8,810 nt of DNA from Acidobacteriota bacterium (GCA_021805265.1 JAJZFR010000037.1:1-8810); one strand, 5' to 3'. Counted from the first letter of the stretch, positions 1 through 6,845 are shown. Translations and numbers: made by a program. The notes: a model not told the origin generated them from the sequence alone.

Positions 1-102
1 CCGTCTCTGGCCACCACTATATTGTCACCTTAATTTATATCTGGATGCAGCGCGGACGTACGGATGCAGCCGTGTTCCGCAGTGCTGCCTGGCGGGAATT
101 CC

Positions 103-111
103 AGGGAGGTG
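103..111 (+). promoter_or_regulatory. Strong ribosome binding site of the dioxygenase gene
   Basis: AGGGAGGTG ends seven bases before the ATG at 119 and is a near-complete anti-16S match, which fixes the start. The roughly 100 bases to its left hold no gene that I can support and no convincing promoter. Confidence 0.75.
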
Positions 112-118
112 TTTCGCC

Positions 119-898
119 ATGAGTGAAGTATTGCCGACCATCTTCTTCGGACATGGCAATCCGATGAATGCAGTCACGAACAACCGCTATACGGAGGCGT
201 GGCGGAAGATCGGCAGGCAGATTGCGAAGCCGAAGGCCATTCTCTCGATCTCTGCCCACTGGTTTGTTTCTGGAACGGGCATCACGGTGAGCACAGCACC
301 CAGAACCATCCACGATTTCGGTGGCTTTCCGCGCGAGCTTTATCAGGTGAGATATCCGGCTCCAGGCGATCCCGATCTTGCTCGTCGCGTGCAGCAGATG
401 CTGGCTCCGCTGCCGGTTGTACTGGATGATTCCTGGGGACTCGATCACGGAACATGGTCTGTTCTTGCGCATGTTTATCCGGAAGCGGAGATTCCGGTGG
501 TACAGCTCAGCATCGATGAAGGGCAGCCTGGCTTCTTTCATTTTGAAGTGGGCAGGAAGCTGGCACCTTTGCGGGAAGAAGGCATCCTGATCGTCGGCAG
601 CGGCAATCTCGTTCATAACCTGCACGCGTATGCCTGGGGGCGGCAGATGCCTGACCCGTATGACTGGGCCATTCGTTTCGAAACAGAGGCGAAGCAGAGG
701 ATGCTTGCGAGTGAATACAAATCGCTGATCAACTATGAATCGCTCGGGCCGGAGGCGATCCTCTCGGTTCCAACGCCGGACCACTACTTGCCGCTGCTGT
801 ATGTGCTCGGTACGCGGCAGGAGGGTGAATCGATTCACTTCCCGGTCGAAGGTGTCGATGGGGGATCAATTTCAATGCTGACAGTGCAGGTTGGGTAG
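119..898 (+). CDS. ygiD: Class III extradiol ring-cleavage dioxygenase, YgiD / 4,5-DOPA dioxygenase type
   Basis: Complete 259-residue protein, close to the usual length of the cytoplasmic YgiD (LigB superfamily) enzymes, which open catechol-type rings such as L-DOPA between carbons 4 and 5 using a divalent metal. Seen in the protein: GHGNPMNA at residues 11-18 with His12, SAHW at 45-48 with His47, IHDFGGFP at 64-71, DHGTWSVLAHVYP at 109-121, GSGNLVHNL at 160-168 and PTPDHYLPLLY at 218-228. His12, His47 and His222 are the expected metal ligands and His166 an expected active-site residue, by family knowledge. The ATG at 119 is chosen because AGGGAGGTG lies just upstream (about 103-111) and the family N-terminus starts here. 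It stands alone: the next gene begins over 500 bases later. The physiological substrate cannot be read from sequence; many homologues are annotated only as dioxygenases. Family assignment is firm. Confidence 0.93.
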   Translation: MSEVLPTIFFGHGNPMNAVTNNRYTEAWRKIGRQIAKPKAILSISAHWFVSGTGITVSTAPRTIHDFGGFPRELYQVRYPAPGDPDLARRVQQMLAPLPVVLDDSWGLDHGTWSVLAHVYPEAEIPVVQLSIDEGQPGFFHFEVGRKLAPLREEGILIVGSGNLVHNLHAYAWGRQMPDPYDWAIRFETEAKQRMLASEYKSLINYESLGPEAILSVPTPDHYLPLLYVLGTRQEGESIHFPVEGVDGGSISMLTVQVG

Positions 899-1033
899 AG
901 CGCAGTCTGCAAGAGCGATAGAATGTGCTCCGGACAGGGCCGGTTCGAGGCCCACGGCCGACCTCGCTTGACCCTGCGTCGCTTTGGTCAGGCCGCAGCG
1001 GCTCAATCAACTCCGTCGGCGCATCAGTCCACA

Positions 1034-1073
1034 GCTTGAATTGCTTTCTGCTTATGCAGGAAGCAATTCAAGC
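1034..1073. repeat. Long near-perfect hairpin, 18-bp stem with a 4-base loop
   Basis: The left arm GCTTGAATTGCTTTCTGC (1034-1051) pairs with the right arm GCAGGAAGCAATTCAAGC (1056-1073) over 18 positions, with a single G-T wobble and loop TTAT. Neither side has a T-run, so it is not a classical intrinsic terminator. It is too long and regular for chance. It may be a REP-type element, a hairpin end of an IS200/IS605-like insertion, or the core of a small structured RNA. No transposase is nearby. Confidence 0.7.
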
Positions 1074-1112
1074 CACTTGACTCATGCAGAAGTCTCCAGC
1101 TTGAGGCCGTAC

Positions 1113-1154
1113 CTGTTGATGAATCCGCTCTAAACAAAAGGCTTGGATCAACAG
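1113..1154. repeat. Inverted repeat, 8-bp perfect arms
   Basis: CTGTTGAT (1113-1120) and ATCAACAG (1147-1154) are perfect inverse copies separated by 26 bases. It lies 40 bases after the long hairpin, so the two may belong to one structured element. Role unknown. Confidence 0.4.
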
Positions 1155-1211
1155 CCGTGCAGATTTCGCGATCGCACGCACACGCAGTCTCTTGCCCAAC
1201 CGCAAAGTCAG

Positions 1212-1241
1212 TTGACAAAAGCAATTTCGTAACGCTATTGT
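1212..1241 (+). promoter_or_regulatory. Candidate sigma70-like promoter of the receptor gene
   Basis: A perfect -35 box TTGACA (1212-1217) is followed after 18 bases by TATTGT (1236-1241), matching four of six -10 consensus positions. Transcription would begin near 1248, giving an untranslated leader of about 180 bases. Predicted by eye only. Confidence 0.5.
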
Positions 1242-1390
1242 TCGCGTGTCGTAAAGGCAATAGGTAAATAGTGTCCTGTTTGCAAATTTGCGACGATTGT
1301 TCTGGAGTTCTGCGTGTTCAGCGGGTAGCCACTGTGAACGATCAGTGGTGCGAACGAAAAACGAGATGAACACCAAAGACAGTTCAAACA

Positions 1391-1407
1391 GGCATGTTTT
1401 TCATGCC
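1391..1407 (+). promoter_or_regulatory. Small leader hairpin just upstream of the receptor ribosome binding site
   Basis: GGCATG (1391-1396) and CATGCC (1402-1407) form a perfect 6-bp stem with loop TTTTT. The strong ribosome binding site AGGAGGT (1414-1420) starts seven bases later, before the ATG at 1428. The hairpin could affect translation or mRNA stability; that is inference. Confidence 0.4.
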
Positions 1408-1427
1408 CACAACAGGAGGTCATTTGC

Positions 1428-4343
1428 ATGAGCAATTTAGCCAGTCGCGCGTTTTGTATGAAGGGGCACCGTTTCGCAGAAAGCGGTGGGAGGACGTATC
1501 TGTTTCAGGTGGGTTTCGCCTTCCTGTTCACTGTTTGCGCGATCTTGATGTCCACCTCCATGGCTGCCCAGACACTGGGCAGCGGTTCCATTCAAGGCAC
1601 TGTCACCGATCAATCCGGAGCCGTAGTGTCGTCGGCCACAGTGACGGCTACCAAGACTGATACGGGCCAGAGCATAACGGCCCGGACCACCAGTGCCGGG
1701 TTTTACGACCTTCCAAATCTAGAACCAGGGCAATACCATGTTGCGGTGAATGTGCCGGGATTTGAGAAGCTGGTTCAGGATAATGTGACGGTTGTGGCAT
1801 TCGGCACCGTCGGGCTGAATATGCAGTTGAAAGTGGGCAGCGCAGGGCAGACGGTTACCGTGAGCGCACTTGCACCTCAGATAGACACTACGAATGGAAC
1901 TTTGGAGACAGAGATTCCACATGAGGTATACAACAGCCTGCCGATCGCGATGGCGAACGGGCCGAAAAATCCGCTGGGATTTGTGAGTTTGGCCCCGGGC
2001 GTGACTCAGGGAGGAAATGCCACGTTCAAGTTGAACGGTGGCGCCGCCGAGGCTTCGCAGATATATGTGAACGGTATGCCTGCGCCGGAAGCCCTGATCG
2101 GAGGCGATTTAAGAACAGTCACCGGCGATACTCCATTGGAAGCAGTGAGCGATTCACAGGTTCTAACCAGTGGTATTCCGGCTTACTATACTGGCGCGGG
2201 CGTCGTGAACATCGTTATCAAATCTGGCACGAGTCAGTTTCATGGAAATATTTACGAAAATCTTCGCAATACGGCCTTTGATGCAGCGGGCTATTTTGCG
2301 AGTTCGACTCCGGTGGAACACCAGAATGAGTTTGGCGCAAGCCTCGGCGGCCCGATTCTCAAAAAACGGATGTTCTTCTTTTTCAACTATGACGGTTACA
2401 GATTGCTACAGGGACAAAATCCTGTGATCACCACGATTCCGACGCTGGCGGAGCGTCAGGGAGACTTCAGCGCGCTGCCGGTGCCAATCTATGACGAAGC
2501 GACGACAAACTGCGTGGGTAACATATGCTCCAGGCAACAGTTCCCGGGGAACATCATTCCGCAGAACCGAATCTCCCCTATTTCGCAGTTTCTTCAGGCG
2601 CAGCTTCCGCAACCCATGAATTCGTCGATTGTGAATAACTATTCGAACGGCTATAACGACGGATTCAACCAGGACATGTTTATCGGTAAGCTCGATTATT
2701 CCATTACGAACTCGAACCGTCTGGCCTTTGTCGCGCAGGATGGATCCCAGGTTGACACTGGTATTCCGCGCACATTCCCCACGATGCTGCCGCTTCCCTA
2801 TGCCTCTGCCAGATACTCCCCAGAGTCGACCAAGCTTTACCAGGTGAAAGATACACAGACAATCACGCCGAACCTGATCAATGTGTTTGGATACCAATTC
2901 AATAGTTTAGACAACCCTTTGGAGAATGCGACCACCTCGGGAGACTGGGCCACAAAAGCAGGGCTTGCCGGGACACCAACCGGACTTGCTGGTCAGGACT
3001 TTCCTCCTGTTACTTTTGCCGGACCGAATTCACCCGGATCCTGGGCGCTGTTTAACTTCTCGGCAAGCCAGGATAATTATGCCCGGACGAACACACTCCA
3101 GGACAATATGCAGTGGGTGCGTGGGAAGCATGATCTGACCTTCGGTGGCATGTGGCAATCGCAGGTTGCCGACCAGACGACCCCGAGTCAGCTAACTTCA
3201 AATACTTTCACCAATCTTCAGACCTCGGGGTACAGTGCGGCAGGAGCTGTTTCCACGACGGAAGGAAACGCATACGCGAGTTATCTGCTTGGAGCCGAGG
3301 ATGCTGCTTCTCTATACGATACGACTGTTCCAGCGGTAAGAGGGCGATTCAGCAATTATGCGCTTTTTCTGCACATGGGACTGTTTCTGAATCCTGGATT
3401 CAATTTTGCGCTTCCACCATGGAGGGATTTTCCGCAAGGGACAAAGGACACGGATGGACTGGATGATGGCAAGGTGCCGTTGCAGGATCAGCTGAGAAGC
3501 GAATTTGATTTTTCCGGATTCTTCCAGGACGCTTCGGGTCTGGCGGGTAATGCACTTCCTGTTTTTGAATTTGTATATTCCATGACGTATGCACGTGACC
3601 CTGGGCAGGAACAGATGTGGAAGCCTGGGATGCGCTACAGCGCGATTTACCAATTCGGCCCAAATGCCACAAAGACGAATGGCGATCCGGTGTTGCGTCC
3701 TGAAGTACGGGAATATATTGGCGGAGATCATTTTCCTGCGCGCCTGGCAACCAATACTGATCTTTCCAAGGGACTCATGGACGCAGGAGTGCGTATCGTC
3801 TACAGCGCGGGCTATCACACGGTGATGTGGATTGATGAGCAGGGGCAGTGGCAGACCGGTTCGCTGGACGACCAGAACAAGATACGGTTTCCCTTTTACT
3901 CCAAAGACAGCCCGAAGAGATTTGGTTCTTTTGCATTGCTGGTGAAAGGGAATGATCCTGAACACTCTCCGGCGATCGGTTTGTACATTCCTCAGTCAAG
4001 CGTGCTCAATGAGCAGCCGATAGTGGGTCTCGATATAAAAACGGGAAAGCATGTGTACGCGGAAGATCGCAGAACCTCCTGGCTAATGAGCACAGAGCGA
4101 ATCGGCCCTGCGGACCCGAACGAGAAGTCGATCAGAAGCTACTTGGTTGATGACGTGCCGATTGAAAATCACTTCACCATCCTTCGTCCAGTGCTTCGTT
4201 ATTCGGGACTGCTGGCACCGTCTCATGCTCTTCCAGGAGTAGAGGAGAGAATACGATGTGAAGAGTTCCTGCTGATTGGAACTCCTAACCAAATTCGTGC
4301 GGCAGTCGAAGAAATCAAACGAAATCTGAAAAAGGAAAAATAG
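1428..4343 (+). CDS. Chimeric open frame: N-terminal two-thirds of an Oar-like TonB-dependent receptor fused to an unrelated C-terminal module
   Basis: 971 residues starting at an ATG with AGGAGGT at 1414-1420. Residues 1-47 are a long signal peptide with hydrophobic core about 28-46. Residues 53-135 form a carboxypeptidase-regulatory-like beta-sandwich (GSIQGTVTDQSGAVV, then YDLPNLEPGQYHVAV). A plug-like segment spans about 160-270 and ends in VVNIVIKSGTSQFHG; barrel sequence follows, with EFGASLGGPI, FFFFNYDGYR, ERQGDFSAL and HDLTFGGMW. This is the acidobacterial Oar-like outer-membrane receptor type, thought to import large nutrients or sense substrates with TonB. After YALFL at 644-648, where relatives continue with a QDDW-like barrel strand, the sequence becomes unrelated (residues about 649-971). 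Roughly the last 400-500 barrel residues are missing, and there is no C-terminal aromatic beta-signal. As drawn, the product is unlikely to make a working receptor. The cause may be a genomic deletion/fusion or a misassembly. Confidence 0.8.
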   Translation: MSNLASRAFCMKGHRFAESGGRTYLFQVGFAFLFTVCAILMSTSMAAQTLGSGSIQGTVTDQSGAVVSSATVTATKTDTGQSITARTTSAGFYDLPNLEPGQYHVAVNVPGFEKLVQDNVTVVAFGTVGLNMQLKVGSAGQTVTVSALAPQIDTTNGTLETEIPHEVYNSLPIAMANGPKNPLGFVSLAPGVTQGGNATFKLNGGAAEASQIYVNGMPAPEALIGGDLRTVTGDTPLEAVSDSQVLTSGIPAYYTGAGVVNIVIKSGTSQFHGNIYENLRNTAFDAAGYFASSTPVEHQNEFGASLGGPILKKRMFFFFNYDGYRLLQGQNPVITTIPTLAERQGDFSALPVPIYDEATTNCVGNICSRQQFPGNIIPQNRISPISQFLQAQLPQPMNSSIVNNYSNGYNDGFNQDMFIGKLDYSITNSNRLAFVAQDGSQVDTGIPRTFPTMLPLPYASARYSPESTKLYQVKDTQTITPNLINVFGYQFNSLDNPLENATTSGDWATKAGLAGTPTGLAGQDFPPVTFAGPNSPGSWALFNFSASQDNYARTNTLQDNMQWVRGKHDLTFGGMWQSQVADQTTPSQLTSNTFTNLQTSGYSAAGAVSTTEGNAYASYLLGAEDAASLYDTTVPAVRGRFSNYALFLHMGLFLNPGFNFALPPWRDFPQGTKDTDGLDDGKVPLQDQLRSEFDFSGFFQDASGLAGNALPVFEFVYSMTYARDPGQEQMWKPGMRYSAIYQFGPNATKTNGDPVLRPEVREYIGGDHFPARLATNTDLSKGLMDAGVRIVYSAGYHTVMWIDEQGQWQTGSLDDQNKIRFPFYSKDSPKRFGSFALLVKGNDPEHSPAIGLYIPQSSVLNEQPIVGLDIKTGKHVYAEDRRTSWLMSTERIGPADPNEKSIRSYLVDDVPIENHFTILRPVLRYSGLLAPSHALPGVEERIRCEEFLLIGTPNQIRAAVEEIKRNLKKEK
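3375..4343 (+). other. Orphan C-terminal module of the chimeric frame, function unknown
   Basis: Residues about 650-971 of the chimeric frame (322 aa) do not resemble a TonB receptor barrel and I do not recognise the family. It begins at an internal ATG (3375) with no ribosome binding site before it, so it is probably the tail of another gene that lost its 5' part. It is rich in Asp, Gly, Pro and aromatics. There are several beta-strand-like stretches (DAGVRIVYSAGYHTVMWID, RFGSFALLVKG, AIGLYIPQ), suggesting a beta-sandwich or extracytoplasmic enzyme-like domain. It ends in a helical segment (EEFLLIGTPNQIRAAVEEIK) and a Lys-rich tail. Candidate acidic and His residues are scattered, but no catalytic motif is clear. 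Codon use looks similar to the receptor part. Confidence 0.6.
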
Positions 4344-4600
4344 CAGGAAACTGGAAAATCAACCTCAAAATGAGTAGAGAGTGTTTCATCCATCAACGAA
4401 AGCCTGAAGCCGACTGACCTGCCCCCGGAAAACTCAGCCACTGAAAACTGGAGTTCTCTCGTAATTTGAACGAGAAGAAGCTGGCTGGGTAATCTGACGT
4501 TCGTGCCAACCAGATCACGCATTGGAAGAGAGCGTTGGAGGAGGAAGCGACTTGCGCATTTGCGCAGAGATTTCCTCACGTGCCTGATGTTGCCTGCAGC
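4344..4600. other. Spacer between convergent genes
   Basis: No supported gene. It holds the left member of a 32-base inverted repeat pair (4381-4412), a weak 6-bp hairpin TCTCGT/ACGAGA (4457-4475) and the palindromic TGCGCA-TT-TGCGCA (4553-4566). No hairpin with a T-run was found, so no clear terminator for the upstream frame. Confidence 0.5.
4381..4412 (-). repeat. 32-base dispersed inverted repeat, copy A
   Basis: Read on the minus strand, this segment matches 6814-6845 on the plus strand at 28 of 32 positions without gaps, sharing the core GTTGATGGATGAAAC. In one frame both encode GFRLxLMDET, so they could be remnants of the same coding tail, but neither sits in a credible gene. Confidence 0.5.
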
Positions 4601-4604
4601 TAAA

Positions 4605-4717
4605 GGCATTTTCCGGAATACGATCAACTTTCCGAAGCTCGTGAGGGTGGATTTTGCTTGAGGAAAAATCCAATCCGCAGAATGGTTTTGGTTTACACCT
4701 TTCCGGAAAATGCTTTA
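4605..4717 (+). repeat. 113-base MITE/REP-like repeat, copy 1
   Basis: It aligns without gaps to 7510-7622 with about 16 mismatches in 113 columns. The ends are inverted: GGCATTTTCCGGAA at the left and TTCCGGAAAATGCTTTA at the right. The bases TAAA at 4601-4604 extend the left end so that the inverted ends match almost fully. An internal hairpin pairs GGATTTT (4649-4655) with AAAATCC (4665-4671). The best conserved internal stretch is AATCCAATCCGCAGAATGG. Its right end overlaps the final codons and stop of the LysR gene. It is too short to code for a transposase; a non-autonomous element or a structured intergenic repeat is likely. No target-site duplication is evident. Confidence 0.75.
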
Positions 4718-5643
4718 GGGTCAGTAAAAAGTCCCTTTGCCCGCATCTTGTGAAGGCGCGGGTCTCGATCGGTGCCGATGTATTCCGCTAAAAAATCCAG
4801 CAGCACCTGAACTTTGGGAGTGAGCCGGGCCGGGCCGGAGAAGAGAGCGCAGAGAGTGATTGGCTCAGGGATCCAGAGTGGCAGCACAGGTGTCAGCCGA
4901 TTCCGAAGATCCGCATCCTTTGCCATCCAAAGCGGCAGGACGGCGATTCCCAGGCCGTTCACGGCGAGTTCCAGATGGAGAGCAGGATCGGCGGCAACCA
5001 CGCGGAAGAGGATATTCGGAGCTGCTGTCTTCGATCCCCGGCTCAATCTCCAGGTTCCCGAGCCAATGCAGGTGTGGGCAACAAGCTCATCGGGAGTGGC
5101 CGGAGCGCCACGCGCCGCGATGTAATCCGGGCTTGCGAAGAGACCACGTTTAGTGCCTGGATAAGGCCGGATCCGTCGTATAGAATCCCTGGGCGCGCGC
5201 ACTTTGAAGAAGACGTCCACATCTTCGCGCGGCTCCTGGTCCCACCCCGAGGCATACGGTTCAATATCGAGGCGAAGGTCCGGGTAGCGCTTGAGAAACT
5301 CTTTGAGCAATGGCGCAAAGATGGAGCGGACCATTGTGATGGGACAAGCGATCTTGATGAGTCCCACTGGCCGCTGACGATGGTTTTCCAGCAGATCACT
5401 TCCATCCCTCAGCGTTCGCAGCGCTCTGCGGCAAGTCTGGAGATACTCCCTGCCGAAGTCGGTCATGACAAGCCCGCGCGGACTTCGCTGCACAAGCAGA
5501 ACGTCCAGATGCTTTTCGAGGCGGGTCAAGGAGCGGCTGAGTGTCGAGGCAGGAACCCTCAGCTCTCTGGCCGCTGCGGTCAGCGTGCCTTCCTGGGCGA
5601 TTGCGACGAAGGTGCGAACATCGTTGAGATCGGGAATTTCCAT
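4693..5643 (-). CDS. LysR-family transcriptional regulator
   Basis: 316 residues, the normal LysR length. Residues about 5-64 are the winged helix-turn-helix (LNDVRTFVAIAQEGTLTAAARE, then VPASTLSRSLTRLEKHL and GLVMTDFGREYL). From about 92 to 300 is the periplasmic-binding-protein-like effector domain (GLIKIACPITMVRSIFAPLL, RYPDLRLDIEP, NGLGIAVLPLW). It resembles the large CrgA/DmlR-like branch; the effector is unknown. It is transcribed divergently from the NmrA-like gene across a 199-base spacer, the classic layout for a LysR protein that controls its neighbour and itself. AAGG lies seven to ten bases before the ATG. A promoter candidate and two dyads sit in the spacer. Oddly, the last residues KAFSGKV and the stop are encoded by the end of the 113-base repeat copy 1, so the native C-terminus was probably altered by that element. 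Confidence 0.93.
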   Translation of the reverse strand: MEIPDLNDVRTFVAIAQEGTLTAAARELRVPASTLSRSLTRLEKHLDVLLVQRSPRGLVMTDFGREYLQTCRRALRTLRDGSDLLENHRQRPVGLIKIACPITMVRSIFAPLLKEFLKRYPDLRLDIEPYASGWDQEPREDVDVFFKVRAPRDSIRRIRPYPGTKRGLFASPDYIAARGAPATPDELVAHTCIGSGTWRLSRGSKTAAPNILFRVVAADPALHLELAVNGLGIAVLPLWMAKDADLRNRLTPVLPLWIPEPITLCALFSGPARLTPKVQVLLDFLAEYIGTDRDPRLHKMRAKGLFTDPKAFSGKV

Positions 5644-5702
5644 GAGTTGCCTTGCGTCTTTGATCGTGTGGATAGGCCGCCTCGTTGACCGAAGCGATCT
5701 TC

Positions 5703-5730
5703 AGCATAATCCAGTATTGCATGGGTGCAA
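5703..5730 (-). promoter_or_regulatory. Candidate promoter of the LysR gene
   Basis: On the minus strand, TTGCAC (complement of 5725-5730) is followed after 16 bases by TATGCT (complement of 5703-5708). Transcription would start roughly 50 bases before the LysR start codon. The -35 box lies inside one of the dyads, which would suit autorepression. Predicted by eye. Confidence 0.45.
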
Positions 5731-5747
5731 ATCTATATTGCGTAGAT
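5717..5747. promoter_or_regulatory. Two adjacent dyads, candidate LysR operator
   Basis: TTGCATGGGTGCAA (5717-5730) has perfect 5-bp arms. Directly next to it, ATCTATATTGCGTAGAT (5731-5747) has perfect 5-bp arms ATCTA/TAGAT. The second fits the general LysR box, a T-N11-A-type interrupted dyad. They lie between the divergent start codons, about 95 bases before the NmrA-like gene, a usual recognition-site position. Binding is inferred. Confidence 0.5.
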
Positions 5748-5842
5748 AAGCGCTTCGTTGTGACCGGTGGAAGCGTCTTCTACAGTGTGCGCTACGGGCA
5801 GCAAAGCAGCAGGAGAGCGTGCGGCAAAGAAGAGGAGAGATC

Positions 5843-6706
5843 ATGAAAATTCTTGTAACAGGCGGAACAGGCAACGTAGGCGGAGCGGTGGTGAGTGAAC
5901 TGCTCCAACGGGGTGCGGAAGTTCGAGTGCTGGCCCGCAAGCAGCCGGAGCCGGGCAAACTCCCAGCCGGAGTGGAAGTCGCGATTGGCGATCTGCTGGA
6001 TCCCGTCTCCGTGGAACAAGCGATGCGGGGAGTCGACAAACTTTTCCTGCTCAACGCAGTGGTGACCGATGAGTTGACGCAGGCCTTGATCGCTTACGGC
6101 ATCGCGAAGCGCGTCGGGATCAAGCATGTGACGTACCTTTCGGTGTTCAAGGTGGATCAGTTCCGGGATGTGCCGCACTTTGCATCGAAGCTGGCAGTGG
6201 AGAATGCGCTGCGTGAGTTCGGCGTTCCGTATACGATCCTGCGGCCCGGCTATTACATCCAAAATGACGCGAATCTGAAGGATGCCCTGACTGGCCCTGG
6301 GGTCTATCCCATGCCGATCGGGACGGCGGGAATTGCAGCCGCGGACGTACGCGACATCGCGGAAGCGGCTGCAATCTCACTCGCAGAGGATGGCCATGAT
6401 GGGCAGACATACGACATTGTGGCGCCAACCATGATCAGCGGTCCTGGGAACGCCGCGTTGTGGGGCCAGTTACTGGGCAAGGAAGTTCTGTATACCGGAC
6501 ACAACTTTGACCAATGGGAGCAAGGGATGCGCACGCGGATGCCGAGTTGGAGTGCTTTCGATCTCCGCATGATGTTTCAGGGGTACTACGACCGCGGTTT
6601 TGCGTCGACCGAAGCGGAGGTTGCGCGCCTGATGAAGCTTCTTGGTCACGCTCCCCGCAGTTATGAGGAGTTTGCCGCCGAAACCGCCGCGTTATGGAAG
6701 GCATAA
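5843..6706 (+). CDS. NmrA-like / atypical short-chain NAD(P)-binding oxidoreductase
   Basis: 287 residues from the ATG at 5843, chosen over an upstream in-frame GTG at 5819 because AGAGGAGAGA lies just before it and the Rossmann strand MKILVTGGTGNVGG then begins at residue 1. Gly7, Gly10 and Gly13 form the GxxGxxG dinucleotide motif. Arg29 and Lys33 after the second strand favour NADP, by family knowledge. KHVTYLSVFKVD (94-105), HFASKLAVENAL (112-123) and YTILRPGYYIQN (130-141) are typical of the NmrA/QOR2 group, in which the Tyr of classical SDRs is replaced (here HFASK, Lys116). Members are NAD(P)H-dependent quinone or azo reductases, or redox sensors without catalysis. It is cytoplasmic. 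It is divergent from the LysR gene and 156 bases upstream of the cupin, so it is probably the first gene of a LysR-controlled unit. The substrate is unknown. Confidence 0.9.
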   Translation: MKILVTGGTGNVGGAVVSELLQRGAEVRVLARKQPEPGKLPAGVEVAIGDLLDPVSVEQAMRGVDKLFLLNAVVTDELTQALIAYGIAKRVGIKHVTYLSVFKVDQFRDVPHFASKLAVENALREFGVPYTILRPGYYIQNDANLKDALTGPGVYPMPIGTAGIAAADVRDIAEAAAISLAEDGHDGQTYDIVAPTMISGPGNAALWGQLLGKEVLYTGHNFDQWEQGMRTRMPSWSAFDLRMMFQGYYDRGFASTEAEVARLMKLLGHAPRSYEEFAAETAALWKA

Positions 6707-6813
6707 GCTGCTTCACGAAAGAACAACTCATGGATCAAGAGCGTGTTTCATATATACCTCGGTGGCTTCGTCGCGGATCATCAGCCCCGCTTTGATCGCG
6801 GGTCTGATGCGGG

Positions 6814-6845
6814 CGGCTTCCGGCTTGTGTTGATGGATGAAACGC
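6814..6845 (+). repeat. 32-base dispersed inverted repeat, copy B
   Basis: Inverse match (28 of 32) to 4381-4412. It ends five bases before the cupin ribosome binding site, in the 156-base spacer after the NmrA-like gene. Nothing else that I can support lies in that spacer. Confidence 0.5.

Larger units (their letters stand above)
899..1427. other. 529-base non-coding region with hairpins and a promoter
   Basis: No credible gene was found in either strand; the open frames here have no recognisable protein character or proper ribosome binding site. The first 135 bases are GC-rich, with a small 5-bp hairpin (GGGCC 937-941 / GGCCC 949-953) that could weakly terminate the dioxygenase transcript but lacks a T-run. 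The middle holds a long hairpin (1034-1073) and a second inverted repeat (1113-1154). The right part is the promoter and leader of the receptor gene. Confidence 0.6.

Noticed and set aside
35..838. Long minus-strand open frame opposite the dioxygenase
   Set aside because: It has no family features and lies opposite a well-supported gene, so it is an antisense shadow.
937..960. T-arm-like sequence GGTTCGAGGCCC suggesting a tRNA 3' end or attachment site
   Set aside because: The stem and loop spacing do not fit a tRNA T-arm, and no acceptor, D or anticodon arms are found upstream.
1068..1376. Minus-strand frame in the spacer before the receptor, considered as a transposase remnant
   Set aside because: No transposase motif, no ribosome binding site, and it covers the promoter region of the receptor.
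3312..3965. 217-codon minus-strand frame opposite the receptor/module junction
   Set aside because: Checked as a possible cause of the junction, but it has no recognisable protein character, and the plus frame is coherent on both sides.
4223..4627. 134-codon minus-strand frame spanning the spacer after the chimeric gene
   Set aside because: It starts inside the repeat, overlaps the fused gene antisense and has no domain; only its short GFRLSLMDET stretch is notable, reported as the 32-base repeat.
4975..5688. 237-codon plus-strand open frame opposite the LysR gene
   Set aside because: Antisense shadow of a clear LysR protein; no ribosome binding site or domain.
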